This document shows, in pieces, positions 45,186 to 53,072 of a stretch of 64,000 bases of DNA (the stretch's first letter is position 1; each line of letters opens with the position of its first letter). The notes under the pieces are model-generated. The model was not told the origin of the DNA, searched no databases, and was given only the letters and a program-made list of their open reading frames with translations. Made by a program: the position numbers and the translations under genes. The stretch comes from Martelella endophytica (GTDB lineage: Bacteria; Pseudomonadota; Alphaproteobacteria; Rhizobiales; Rhizobiaceae). The stretch spans positions 781,501 to 845,500 of the forward strand of contig NZ_CP010803.1 of assembly GCF_000960975.1 (NCBI RefSeq). The letters are read 5' to 3'.

Positions 45186-45940
45186 GGTTTGCGAGAAAGG
45201 CCTCGCATGCGCTGCCCGGGCTCCTTGGCGTTGTCGCTTTCCTTGGCGCCTGGCAGCTGATCGGCGTTTACCGGCTGGCGGGCTTCACATGGCCGCCGCT
45301 GACAACGGTGATCGCCTATCTCGCGGATCCTGCCCATCACACGCTTCTCGCACGCGCTGCAGCGGCAAGCTTCTCATCCGTTGGCATCGGCTACGGGCTC
45401 GGCCTTCTCATCGGCCTGGCCATTGCCATGCTGGTGCGCATTATCCGTCCCGCACGCGAAGGCATCGATCAGCTCGTGGCGGTGATCCACGCAACGCCGG
45501 CCATCGCACTGGCGCCGGTCTTCATGGTCATTCTGCCGCGCGATGCGATACCGGCCGCGATCTCGGCGCTCGCCGTCTTCTATCTGGTTTACGTGGCAAC
45601 GACATCCGGCCTGGAAAGCGCCCACCGCGCCCATCAGGATCTGTTTTCCGTGCTCGGCGCCAGCCCGTTTTCCCGCTTTGCCCGCCTGGAACTCCCCGCG
45701 GCCCTCCCCTCGATCGTCTCCGGTCTGAAACTTGCCGTTCCGGTCGCCTTCATGGGCGCGATTGTCGGCGAATGGTTCGGCGCCTCGCGCGGGCTCGGCC
45801 TACTGATGATCTCCGGCATGCAGAATTTCCAGATTCCGATGCTGTGGTCGGCCGTGCTTCTGGCAACCCTGACCTCGCTTGTCGCCTATGGCCTGATGGG
45901 CCTTGCCGAGCGCGGCGTTCAGCAAAGGTACGGCCAATGA
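45182..45940 (+). CDS. ABC transporter permease (SsuC-like), first
   Basis: A 252-residue protein with six hydrophobic helices. The loop HQDLFSVLGASPFSRFARLELPAALPSIVSGLKLA near residues 145-180 is the EAA-type contact with the ATPase, and GAIVGEWFGASRGLGLLM follows, a signature of the SsuC/TauC family. It overlaps the ATPase gene upstream and the second permease gene downstream, each by 4 bases. Confidence 0.86.
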   Translation: MRFARKASHALPGLLGVVAFLGAWQLIGVYRLAGFTWPPLTTVIAYLADPAHHTLLARAAAASFSSVGIGYGLGLLIGLAIAMLVRIIRPAREGIDQLVAVIHATPAIALAPVFMVILPRDAIPAAISALAVFYLVYVATTSGLESAHRAHQDLFSVLGASPFSRFARLELPAALPSIVSGLKLAVPVAFMGAIVGEWFGASRGLGLLMISGMQNFQIPMLWSAVLLATLTSLVAYGLMGLAERGVQQRYGQ

Positions 45941-46683
45941 CCGGAATCCGACGCTTCTTCGCCCGCAACTGGAGCATTCTCGCCGTCATCGCCGCATGGC
46001 AGGCCTGGGTTACGATTGCCGAACTCAATTCGATCGTTCTGCCCGGACCACTGCCGGTCGCCCGCGATATCGCCACCAATCCCGGGCTCTACCTTGCCAA
46101 TGCGGCCCAGACGCTTGCCGTCTCGGCCAGCGGCCTCGTCATCGGCTTTGCGCTCGGTATTCTTGTCGCGGTGCTGGCATGGTGCTCGCGGCTCCTCTCC
46201 GGCATGCTGACGCCGATCGGGCTGATCTTTTCGTCGATCCCGATTGTCGCGCTCATTCCGATCCTCGCCCGCATTCTGGGCTACGACATATCGACCGTGG
46301 TGGCGATTGTCGCGGTATCGGCCTTCTTCCCGACCTTTGTTTTTGCGGGTGCGGGGCTGAACGATCTGCCGCGCGGCGCGCCCGATCTCTTCGCCGTCTT
46401 CGGTGCAAGCCGCATTCAGCGTTTCTATCGTCTGGTCCTGCCATCGGCGGTTCCCAACATGATGATCGCGCTTCGCCTCATCGTGCCGGAATCCGTCCTG
46501 GCCGCCATTCTTGCCGAGTTTCTGATGGGCCGCTCGGGCCTCGGCTTCCTGTTTCGCGAGGCAACCGGCCGCTTTGCCATGGAGCGTGCACTGGGCACGT
46601 CGCTGGTTGCCGCCGTCACCGCGATTATCTGCTTCTTCCTTGCGCAGCGGGCCGAACGCGCCGTCAAGGCGCGCTGGTCGTAA
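45937..46683 (+). CDS. ABC transporter permease (SsuC-like), second
   Basis: The start is ATG 45937 (MTGIRRFFARNWSILAVIAAW), giving 248 residues; the longer frame to the left overlaps the first permease out of frame. Six hydrophobic helices are present. The EAA-type loop is PDLFAVFGASRIQRFYRLVLPSAVPNMMIALRL and the family signature ILAEFLMGRSGLGFLF follows. The presence of two different SsuC-type permeases implies a heterodimeric channel, unlike the usual homodimer. Confidence 0.86.
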   Translation: MTGIRRFFARNWSILAVIAAWQAWVTIAELNSIVLPGPLPVARDIATNPGLYLANAAQTLAVSASGLVIGFALGILVAVLAWCSRLLSGMLTPIGLIFSSIPIVALIPILARILGYDISTVVAIVAVSAFFPTFVFAGAGLNDLPRGAPDLFAVFGASRIQRFYRLVLPSAVPNMMIALRLIVPESVLAAILAEFLMGRSGLGFLFREATGRFAMERALGTSLVAAVTAIICFFLAQRAERAVKARWS

Positions 46684-46709
46684 GCGCCGCAACCAATGGA
46701 GACTATGAA

Positions 46710-47291
46710 ATGATCAAGGTTCAACAACCGCCGGATCCGTGGCAGCGTACGACCACGGAAAATGGCTTCGCCGCTGACGAGGTCATCTCCGCGCTGCAGA
46801 AATGCCTGCGCCGCGGCATGCTCGAAAACGCAATCCTGCTCGGCTGGGAAATGTTTCTCACCAGCCCCGAGATGGAAGAGATGATGTGGTCGCGCCTTTG
46901 CGTGATCGCCGTGGAAGACGTCGGCACCGGCAATCCCAACCTGCCAGTGATCGTTGAAACGCTCTACCAGCAGCACAAACGCTACCCCCGCCCGGTCGGC
47001 GACCGCTTCCTGTTTGCCGCCCATGTCATCCGCCTGATCGCGGGTTCGGAGAAGGAACGCACCTCGGACGACCTCGTCAACTGGGCCCGCCGTTCCGTCG
47101 AGCTTGGCGAAAACCTGCCGCAAATCCCGGATGTCGCGCTCGACATGCACACCGGACGCGGCCAGGAAATGGGGCGCGATTACCGCTTCTTCATGGAAGA
47201 GGCCTCGAAGGTCATTCCCGAAAAGGCCGGTCGTGACACCAAGTGGCGTGAATGGATCCTCGCCGCTCTGGACGCGGGCAAACTGAAATGA
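46710..47291 (+). CDS. Protein resembling the C-terminal domain of RarA/MgsA, without ATPase domain
   Basis: The 193-residue protein starts at ATG 46710, with GGAG 8 bases upstream. Its middle (VISALQKCLRRGMLENAILLGWEMF, then RLCVIAVEDVGTGNPNLP near residues 55-72) resembles the segment of the RarA/MgsA recombination protein that reads AISALHKS...A..WL.RM...RRL.RIASEDIG..NP. No Walker A or B motifs are present, so it is not an ATPase. It overlaps the deoxyribosyltransferase gene by 4 bases and must be made with it. Its role is unknown; a scaffold or accessory subunit for the nucleoside-processing enzyme is one possibility. The similarity is from motif memory and is moderate. Confidence 0.6.
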   Translation: MIKVQQPPDPWQRTTTENGFAADEVISALQKCLRRGMLENAILLGWEMFLTSPEMEEMMWSRLCVIAVEDVGTGNPNLPVIVETLYQQHKRYPRPVGDRFLFAAHVIRLIAGSEKERTSDDLVNWARRSVELGENLPQIPDVALDMHTGRGQEMGRDYRFFMEEASKVIPEKAGRDTKWREWILAALDAGKLK

Positions 47292-47875
47292 GCGCACGCA
47301 AGAAGGTTTATATCGCAGGCCCCGACGTGTTTTTCGAAAACGCGTCGGAGGTCATGCGGAAGAAGGGCGAGATCGTTCAGGAATACGGTTTCGCCCCCTC
47401 CACCCTTGCCGAAGACGACCTCAGCCCGGACGGGCTGACGGCCTTCCAGTTCGGCATTGCCATCGGCCTCGCCAATGAGCGCAAGATGGACGAGGCCGAT
47501 TTCATCATCGCCAACCTGACGCCGTTTCGCGGCATTTCTGCCGATGTCGGCACGGCCTTCGAGGTCGGCTACATGCGGGCGCAGGGCAAGCCGGTGTTCG
47601 CCTATTCCAATTCGGGGCGCGACTATTACACCCGGTTGACCGCCGACTATTACGGCGGCAAGCCGCTCAGCAACGTGGATGGCGTGACCCGCGGTCCCGA
47701 CGGGCTGATGGTCGAGAACCATGGCATGGCCGACAACCTGATGCTCGATACCGCAGCAGCCGAAAGCGGCGGCTGCTTTGTTGCCGAAGAGGCCAGGGGC
47801 GAGGACGTTCTGGGCGACCTCGCCGCATTCCGGAAGTGCCTGGAAAGGGCCCGCAGCTTTTACAGCGGCCGCTGA
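47288..47875 (+). CDS. Nucleoside 2-deoxyribosyltransferase family protein
   Basis: A 195-residue protein starting at ATG 47288 (MSARKKVYIAGPDVFFENAS). The YIAGPDVF start, the MDEADFIIANLTPFRGISADVGTAFEVGYMRAQGKPVFAYSN block (near residues 74-115) and the terminal fold match nucleoside 2-deoxyribosyltransferases. The Asp of ADFIIANL and the Glu in TAFEVGYM correspond to the nucleoside-binding Asp and nucleophilic Glu. Such enzymes move deoxyribose between bases or hydrolyse deoxynucleotides. As last gene of an ABC import operon it probably acts on the imported base or nucleoside. Confidence 0.84.
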   Translation: MSARKKVYIAGPDVFFENASEVMRKKGEIVQEYGFAPSTLAEDDLSPDGLTAFQFGIAIGLANERKMDEADFIIANLTPFRGISADVGTAFEVGYMRAQGKPVFAYSNSGRDYYTRLTADYYGGKPLSNVDGVTRGPDGLMVENHGMADNLMLDTAAAESGGCFVAEEARGEDVLGDLAAFRKCLERARSFYSGR

Positions 47876-48083
47876 CGACGGCCCATGCGGGAGCAGTCAC
47901 GGCCACCTTGGTCTTGTCGGCACCGTTGTTTCCGGATCAGCACAAACATGATCCAGGACTGCCTTTCAGGGGGCAGCCCTGGAACGCGCAGATCCGGATG
48001 AAGAGTGTCACAGTGTGAAGGGCTCCAACATGCCGAACGCAGCAGCGTCCACAGTATCGGCCCGCTCGACACCACGTCCGGCT

Positions 48084-49091
48084 TTACCGGGCGGCGGCAC
48101 TCAGCGGAGCGTCGAGCACGAGCGCGTAGTCGAGGGGCTTTCGCTGCGAGACCGGCACCTTCAGTCTATCGGGCAGGACACCGAAGCCGACCATGGTGAT
48201 GACCAGCTCGCTTTCCGGCAGATCGATCAGACGCCGCAGCCTGTCGTCCTGATCATGGGTTACCGACCAGTTCAGCATCACCGCGCCGAGCCCTTCGGCG
48301 TGCAGGCCATAGGCAAAGCTCATCGCGAACATGCCGCCATCGATCCAGGCCTGATAGCGTTCATGGGCATGCTCCCAATGGGCCAGATCCGACGTGATGA
48401 TCGCAATGCCGCCCAGCTGATCGCCGAAGCCGCGATTGCCGTTTTGCAACGCGGTAATCCTGGCGATATCGGATGGCTCCGTCCATATCCGGGCGCGGCA
48501 AGTCTGCCGGTTGCAGGAGGATGGCGACTGCTGCGCGATCCGCACTGCCTGTTCGATGGATGACGCCGGTACAGGCTCGTTCTTGTAGCTTCTGATCGAG
48601 TGGCGCGCCTCGGCAAATGACATGAAATCGATCATGCCGCGGCGGCGGATGTCATCGGCCGTCACCGTTTCCACGCCGCCACGCAAACCGCTTTTCCGGC
48701 TATTGCCATGGCGCTCGACGACCGCTCTGATGGCACCGAGGTCGATGCCGCTTTCATCATTGAACGCCAGATAGCTTTCAAGCGTTCGAAGCGCGATCTC
48801 GGTTGTGGCATCAGGACCGAAATGGGCGATAAAGGTATCGATGTCGGCAGCGAGCTGGTTGGCCTTTTCCTGCCCATGCCCCGCTTTGGCGCCCTCAAGC
48901 GCGGAGCCATATTCGAGAAAGTGCAAACCGATGGCGATCCGCGCACGCAGATTTTCACGGTTTCTGGCCGCGCCGGTAAAGGAACTGCGCCAGAAGCGCC
49001 GCACATCACGCCAGGTGTTGGCCACCAGCGTGTCGAACAGTTCTCTTCGTTGCGAAGACGATGGACGGGGCTCGGGCATGGGTCCGGACAT
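48084..49091 (-). CDS. Nitroreductase family protein with long N-terminal extension
   Basis: The C-terminal half (from about residue 150, FMSFAEARHSIRSYKNEPV) is a nitroreductase fold. FMN-contact motifs are RHSIRSY and AQQSPSSCNRQTCRARIW, and the late part GGMFAMSFAYGLHAEGLGAVMLNW fits the family. The first 140 residues are helical and I do not recognise them. ATG 49091 is used because TGGAG is 9 bases upstream; the longer frame begins at TTG. This 335-residue form is longer than ordinary nitroreductases (about 200). The gene is divergent from the racemase operon, with a motif-rich 306-base gap between them, and its role is unknown. Confidence 0.75.
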   Translation of the reverse strand: MSGPMPEPRPSSSQRRELFDTLVANTWRDVRRFWRSSFTGAARNRENLRARIAIGLHFLEYGSALEGAKAGHGQEKANQLAADIDTFIAHFGPDATTEIALRTLESYLAFNDESGIDLGAIRAVVERHGNSRKSGLRGGVETVTADDIRRRGMIDFMSFAEARHSIRSYKNEPVPASSIEQAVRIAQQSPSSCNRQTCRARIWTEPSDIARITALQNGNRGFGDQLGGIAIITSDLAHWEHAHERYQAWIDGGMFAMSFAYGLHAEGLGAVMLNWSVTHDQDDRLRRLIDLPESELVITMVGFGVLPDRLKVPVSQRKPLDYALVLDAPLSAAAR

Positions 49092-49397
49092 GAGCAATAC
49101 TCCAGCAGGCTACTGGCCACGAGATTGTTTCGGATCGCCTGGCAAAGCAAGTGCACGTCATTCGGTTAGGATAGGTTTATCGGAAAAACCATGATGCTTT
49201 GGATAGAATTTATCTATTTGTAAAATATGTATAAAATAACAATACCCTATCCATAGGAATGGGTCTTGATTGCGTTCATTTTCAGAAACTCGACCGAATT
49301 ATGCAAAAACCTATCCGTGAAAGACCTTCTCTCGTCCCCTCAAGGCACACACTATGTCGGCAACATAAGACGCCGCAAAGCGACAGGGAACATAGCC
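49092..49397. promoter_or_regulatory. AT-rich divergent control region with GGATAG/CTATCC repeats
   Basis: This 306-base gap is the most AT-rich part of the window (about 49190-49250). The hexamer GGATAG or its complement occurs at 49169-49174, 49201-49206, 49247-49252 and 49311-49316. The outer pair extends to a 10-base inverted repeat, GGATAGGTTT (49169-49178) and AAACCTATCC (49307-49316). These are likely regulator sites for the racemase operon, the nitroreductase gene, or both. Confidence 0.5.
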
Positions 49398-50162
49398 GTG
49401 ACCAAGCCAGTACACGTCCGTATCATCTCGCCGATCACAACGCTCGGCTTCCGCTCCGATGCAGCGGTGAAGTCTCTCGAGACGGATGGGCTGATCGTCT
49501 CGGCCACGCAGATTGCGAAGGGCCCGGCTTCGATCGAAAGCGAGTATGAGGGCGCGATGGCAGCGCCTGACACGGTCGCCAGGATCATCGAGGCCGAGCG
49601 CGAGGGCGTTGATGCCTGCGTCATCGACTGCATGGGCGATCCCGGCCTGAGGGCGGCGCGCGAGACCGTCTCTATCCCGGTCCTCGGCCCCTGCAATACC
49701 GGCATGCACATTGCGGCCATGCTGGGCCACAAGTTCTCGGTCATCACCATCGTCAATCGGCTGATCGCCCAGTTCGAGAATGCCGCGGCGCTCGCCGGGC
49801 TGTCATCGCGCATGGCATCGGCCCGTTCCGTCGAAATCCCTGTATTGGAACTTGAAGCCGACATGGACAGGACCCGCAAGATCCTCATCGACGAGGCGCA
49901 AAAGGCCGTCCAGCTGGATGGTGCGCATGCCATCATTTTCGGCTGCACCGGCCTGTTCGGCTGTGCGGCGGCTGTGCGCGAAGGACTGCTGCAGCGCGGT
50001 ATCGACGTTCCCGTCATCGACCCGATCCCGACCGCAGTCAACATCGCGGCAGGCCTGGTGCGGGCCAATCTCAGCCAGTCGGAGCGCACCTATCCGCTCC
50101 CGCCGGAAAAGGCCATGCCCGGCTACGACATGCCGGACCTGCGCCTGAACGCAGCGGAGTGA
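49398..50162 (+). CDS. Asp/Glu/hydantoin racemase family protein (HyuE-like)
   Basis: The GTG at 49398 is chosen as start: CAGGGA lies 8 bases upstream and the family sequence (TKPVHVRIISPITT) begins there; the longer frame has no family similarity. The 254-residue protein keeps the two catalytic cysteines of the racemase fold, Cys78 in VIDCMGDPG and Cys183 in FGCTGLFG. It shows the hydantoin-racemase segment PVLGPCNTGMHIAAMLGHKFSVIT. It should invert the stereocentre of a hydantoin-like or amino acid-like compound. The permease gene begins 4 bases after the stop. Confidence 0.84.
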   Translation: MTKPVHVRIISPITTLGFRSDAAVKSLETDGLIVSATQIAKGPASIESEYEGAMAAPDTVARIIEAEREGVDACVIDCMGDPGLRAARETVSIPVLGPCNTGMHIAAMLGHKFSVITIVNRLIAQFENAAALAGLSSRMASARSVEIPVLELEADMDRTRKILIDEAQKAVQLDGAHAIIFGCTGLFGCAAAVREGLLQRGIDVPVIDPIPTAVNIAAGLVRANLSQSERTYPLPPEKAMPGYDMPDLRLNAAE

Positions 50163-50166
50163 TCTG

Positions 50167-51066
50167 ATGACGGATGCGACCGCGGCGACACACGAAAGAA
50201 CAGGGCCGGCATGGCTGAAGCCTAATCTCTGGTGGTTGGTCCTGCCCGCGATCCTGTTCATCATCCTGTTCTTCCTGATCCCGGTCATCTCGCTGTTCCT
50301 GTCGAGCTTCGACAAGGCCATGCCGGGCCAGATCACCTTTCAGGGCAATTTCTCGCTCGACAATTACGAGCGGATCTTCACGAAGTCGCTCTATTACATG
50401 GCGATCTGGCGATCGGTGTGGATCGGCGCCGTGGTGTCGGCGGCCTGCCTGATCATCGGCTATCCGCTGGCCTTCATCATCGCCCGCACCCTGAAGCCCG
50501 GCACGGCGACGCTTCTGACGATCCTGGTGTTGAGCTCGATGCAGCTCGACATGGTCATCAGGCTCTATGGCCTGATGGTGCTGATGGGTGACAAGGGGCT
50601 GATCAATTCCGGGCTGATGGCGCTTGGCATCATCAGCGAGCCCCTGCCGCTGATGTACAACGCCTTCGGCGTGATCGTCGGCCTGGTCCAGGTCACGCTG
50701 CCGTTCATGGTGCTGTCGCTGATCGGCGCGATCCGCTCGATCAATCCGTCGCTTGAAGAGGCAGCCCGCAGCCTTGGTTCGACCCGCTGGCACGTGATGC
50801 GCACCATTACCTGGCCGCTGTCTCTGCCCGGTGTCTATGCCGGGACGCTGCTGGTCTTCGCGCTGGCGATCTCGTCCTATGTCGTGCCGGCACTGATGGG
50901 TGGCTGGAAGGTCATCACCCTGCCGATCCACATATACCAGCAGATCGCCGAAGTCGGGCGCTGGCAATTCGGCGCCGCCATTGCCGCAATCCTGTTCATC
51001 ACCTCGCTGTTTGCCATGGGCCTTTATATCCTGGCGCTGCGCCGCAATGCCGGAGGCCGTGTCTGA
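50167..51066 (+). CDS. ABC transporter permease, PotB-like
   Basis: A 299-residue protein with about six hydrophobic helices. The EAA loop LEEAARSLGSTRWHVMRTITWPLSLPG lies near residues 197-223, and MQLDMVIRLYGLMVLMGDKGLIN near residue 120 is common in PotB-type permeases. GGAG just before the ATG overlaps the racemase gene end, so the genes are tightly linked. The next permease starts on the last base of the stop codon. Confidence 0.86.
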   Translation: MTDATAATHERTGPAWLKPNLWWLVLPAILFIILFFLIPVISLFLSSFDKAMPGQITFQGNFSLDNYERIFTKSLYYMAIWRSVWIGAVVSAACLIIGYPLAFIIARTLKPGTATLLTILVLSSMQLDMVIRLYGLMVLMGDKGLINSGLMALGIISEPLPLMYNAFGVIVGLVQVTLPFMVLSLIGAIRSINPSLEEAARSLGSTRWHVMRTITWPLSLPGVYAGTLLVFALAISSYVVPALMGGWKVITLPIHIYQQIAEVGRWQFGAAIAAILFITSLFAMGLYILALRRNAGGRV

Positions 51067-51872
51067 TGGAAGATGTCAATCCGATCCCCTTCACCTTCCG
51101 GGTCATCGCTGCAGTCGCGCTGCTCGTCCTGCTGGTTCCTGTCGGCATTGTCGTTCTCGCGGGCCTCAACTCCGGTGAATACCTGACCTTTCCGCCGGAA
51201 GGGTTTTCGCTGCGCTGGATCAGGAACTTCTTTGTCTCACCGACCTTCCTGCCCGCCTTCAAGTTGTCCTTCGGGCTGGCGCTGGCAACGACACTGATCT
51301 CGACCTTTCTCGGCACGCTGGCATCGATCTTCCTGACCCGTAGCACCAGCCGGTCGAAAGAATTCCTCCGGGCAATCTTCTTCCTGCCGGTGGTGCTTCC
51401 GGGCGTCGTGCTTGGTATCGCGCTCTATGTCTTCTTCATCTGGAGCAATATCGGCCTTGCGCGCAGCCTCACCGGTCTGATCATCGGCCATGTTCTGGTG
51501 ACCATGCCCTTCGTCATCGCCACCGTCACCGCCTCGCTGGTCGATCTCGATCTTTCCGTGGAAGAGGCCGCCCGTTCGCTTGGCGCCTCGCCGATACAAG
51601 CCTTCACCAAAGTCACGCTGCCGCTGATTGCGCCCGGCATTTCCGCAGGCTCGATCTTTGCCTTCATCGTGTCCTTCGGCCAGTTCGAACTGACCCTGTT
51701 CCTGTCGACGCCGAACCTCCAGACCCTGCCTTTGGCGATCTATTCCTCGCTGCGCTACGCCTTCGAGCCGACGGCGGCGGCGGCCGGCATTTTCGCGATC
51801 TGCCTGGTCACGGTTTCGACACTGATTTCAACACGTCTCTCCAACCTCAAAAAACTACTGAGCCGGCGATAA
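51066..51872 (+). CDS. ABC transporter permease, PotC-like
   Basis: The 268-residue permease has about six helices and the EAA loop VEEAARSLGASPIQAFTKVTLPLIAPG near residue 160. It completes the heterodimeric channel with the 50167 product. One base overlaps the upstream stop. The binding protein gene follows after 27 bases, so here the binding protein is in the middle of the operon rather than first. Confidence 0.86.
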   Translation: MEDVNPIPFTFRVIAAVALLVLLVPVGIVVLAGLNSGEYLTFPPEGFSLRWIRNFFVSPTFLPAFKLSFGLALATTLISTFLGTLASIFLTRSTSRSKEFLRAIFFLPVVLPGVVLGIALYVFFIWSNIGLARSLTGLIIGHVLVTMPFVIATVTASLVDLDLSVEEAARSLGASPIQAFTKVTLPLIAPGISAGSIFAFIVSFGQFELTLFLSTPNLQTLPLAIYSSLRYAFEPTAAAAGIFAICLVTVSTLISTRLSNLKKLLSRR

Positions 51873-51899
51873 GCGGCCCAACTCCAGAAAGGGAAAAGC

Positions 51900-53000
51900 A
51901 TGACCGATACCAAGAACGGCCTTACCAGACGCACCCTGCTCAAGGCGGGCGCGGCAACCGCGGGCGTCAGCCTGTTCAACATCAACCATGCCTTCTCGCA
52001 GGACGTCACCTATGACGGCGGCGTGTTCGATGCCGGTGGCGCAGTGCTCAACATCGCCGGCTGGGGCGGCTACTGGGAGGAAACCCAGAACAAGCTGGTC
52101 CTCGACCAGTTCCAGAAGGACTTCAACTGCCAGATCCGCTATGACAGCACCTTCCCCTGGTTCCCGAAATATGTTGCCGCCGGTCCGGAAAACCCGCCCT
52201 TTGCCATGAACAACTGGAACATGCCGGAAATGTTCAAGACGGCAGGCGCCGGCGACTATTTCATGGACGTCGCGGAAGTGAAGGCCAATGTGCCGAACAC
52301 GGCCCAGCTCTGGGACTTCTCGATGGAAACCGGTGTCGGCATCACCTGGGCCTTCTCGCGCTATTGCTACGTCTACCGCTCCGACGTCGGCATCACGCCG
52401 AAGAGCTTCAAGGACTTCTGGTTGCCTGACTATTCTGGCAAGCGCGGTACCTACATTACCTCCAACACGCTGCAGATGATGTTCTTCATGGCGTCCTGCG
52501 CCCAGTTCGGCAGCAGCGAAACCGACTTCGACGCCGGCTACCAGGCGATGAAGGACGCAATGCCGATGAAGATCTCGGACTTCACCGGCAACATGGCCGC
52601 GCTTGTCGAGCGCGGCGAGGTCAACATCGCCGTTCAGTCCGACGCCGAAGCCCTGCTGCAGCAGGAAAAGGGCGTTCCGGTCGATCTCTACTACTGGGAC
52701 GAATACAAGGGCATCCTCACCCAGACCCAGACGATCAGCAAATATGCCGATCCGACCTCCAAGAAGCTCGCCTTCGCGCTTCTGAACCGGATGCTTTCGC
52801 CCGAATTCCAGACCGGCTTCGCCGATGAGTTCTGGATGCGGCCGACCAACAAGAACGCCGTCATTCCGGAAAAAATGGCCAAGCTCGGTGTCGAAAACAC
52901 GGCCGATGCCACGGCCGGCCTGCACATTCCCGACTGGGCGGCCTATCTCGCGGACGAAATCGATATCGTCGAGACCTGCAACGAGATTTTCGGTTCGTAA
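51900..53000 (+). CDS. ABC transporter substrate-binding protein, PotD-like (Tat-type signal)
   Basis: This 366-residue protein begins with a twin-Arg-like signal (LTRRTLLKAGAATAGVSLFN, residues 8-27). The mature part starts with a strand typical of the family (LNIAGWGGYWEETQN) and contains ITWAFSRYCYVYRSDVG and ALVERGEVNIAVQSDAEALLQQ. The ligand is unknown; the enzymes around it point to a hydantoin-, thiohydantoin- or amide-like compound rather than a polyamine. AAGGGAAAA lies before the ATG. A stem-loop follows the stop. Confidence 0.85.
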   Translation: MTDTKNGLTRRTLLKAGAATAGVSLFNINHAFSQDVTYDGGVFDAGGAVLNIAGWGGYWEETQNKLVLDQFQKDFNCQIRYDSTFPWFPKYVAAGPENPPFAMNNWNMPEMFKTAGAGDYFMDVAEVKANVPNTAQLWDFSMETGVGITWAFSRYCYVYRSDVGITPKSFKDFWLPDYSGKRGTYITSNTLQMMFFMASCAQFGSSETDFDAGYQAMKDAMPMKISDFTGNMAALVERGEVNIAVQSDAEALLQQEKGVPVDLYYWDEYKGILTQTQTISKYADPTSKKLAFALLNRMLSPEFQTGFADEFWMRPTNKNAVIPEKMAKLGVENTADATAGLHIPDWAAYLADEIDIVETCNEIFGS

Positions 53001-53012
53001 GCAAGAATGCAG

Positions 53013-53035
53013 GGCGGGCCCTTCGCCGGCCCGCC
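53013..53035 (+). terminator. Intercistronic stem-loop after the binding protein gene
   Basis: GGCGGGCC (53013-53020) pairs with GGCCCGCC (53028-53035) around a 7-base loop. It lies 12 bases after the binding protein stop and about 40 before the ATPase start, with no T-run. It probably tunes the ratio of binding protein to ATPase. Confidence 0.55.
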
Positions 53036-53072
53036 TCCGCCACCGTCCCATAAGAAACGAGGCAGCAACGCC

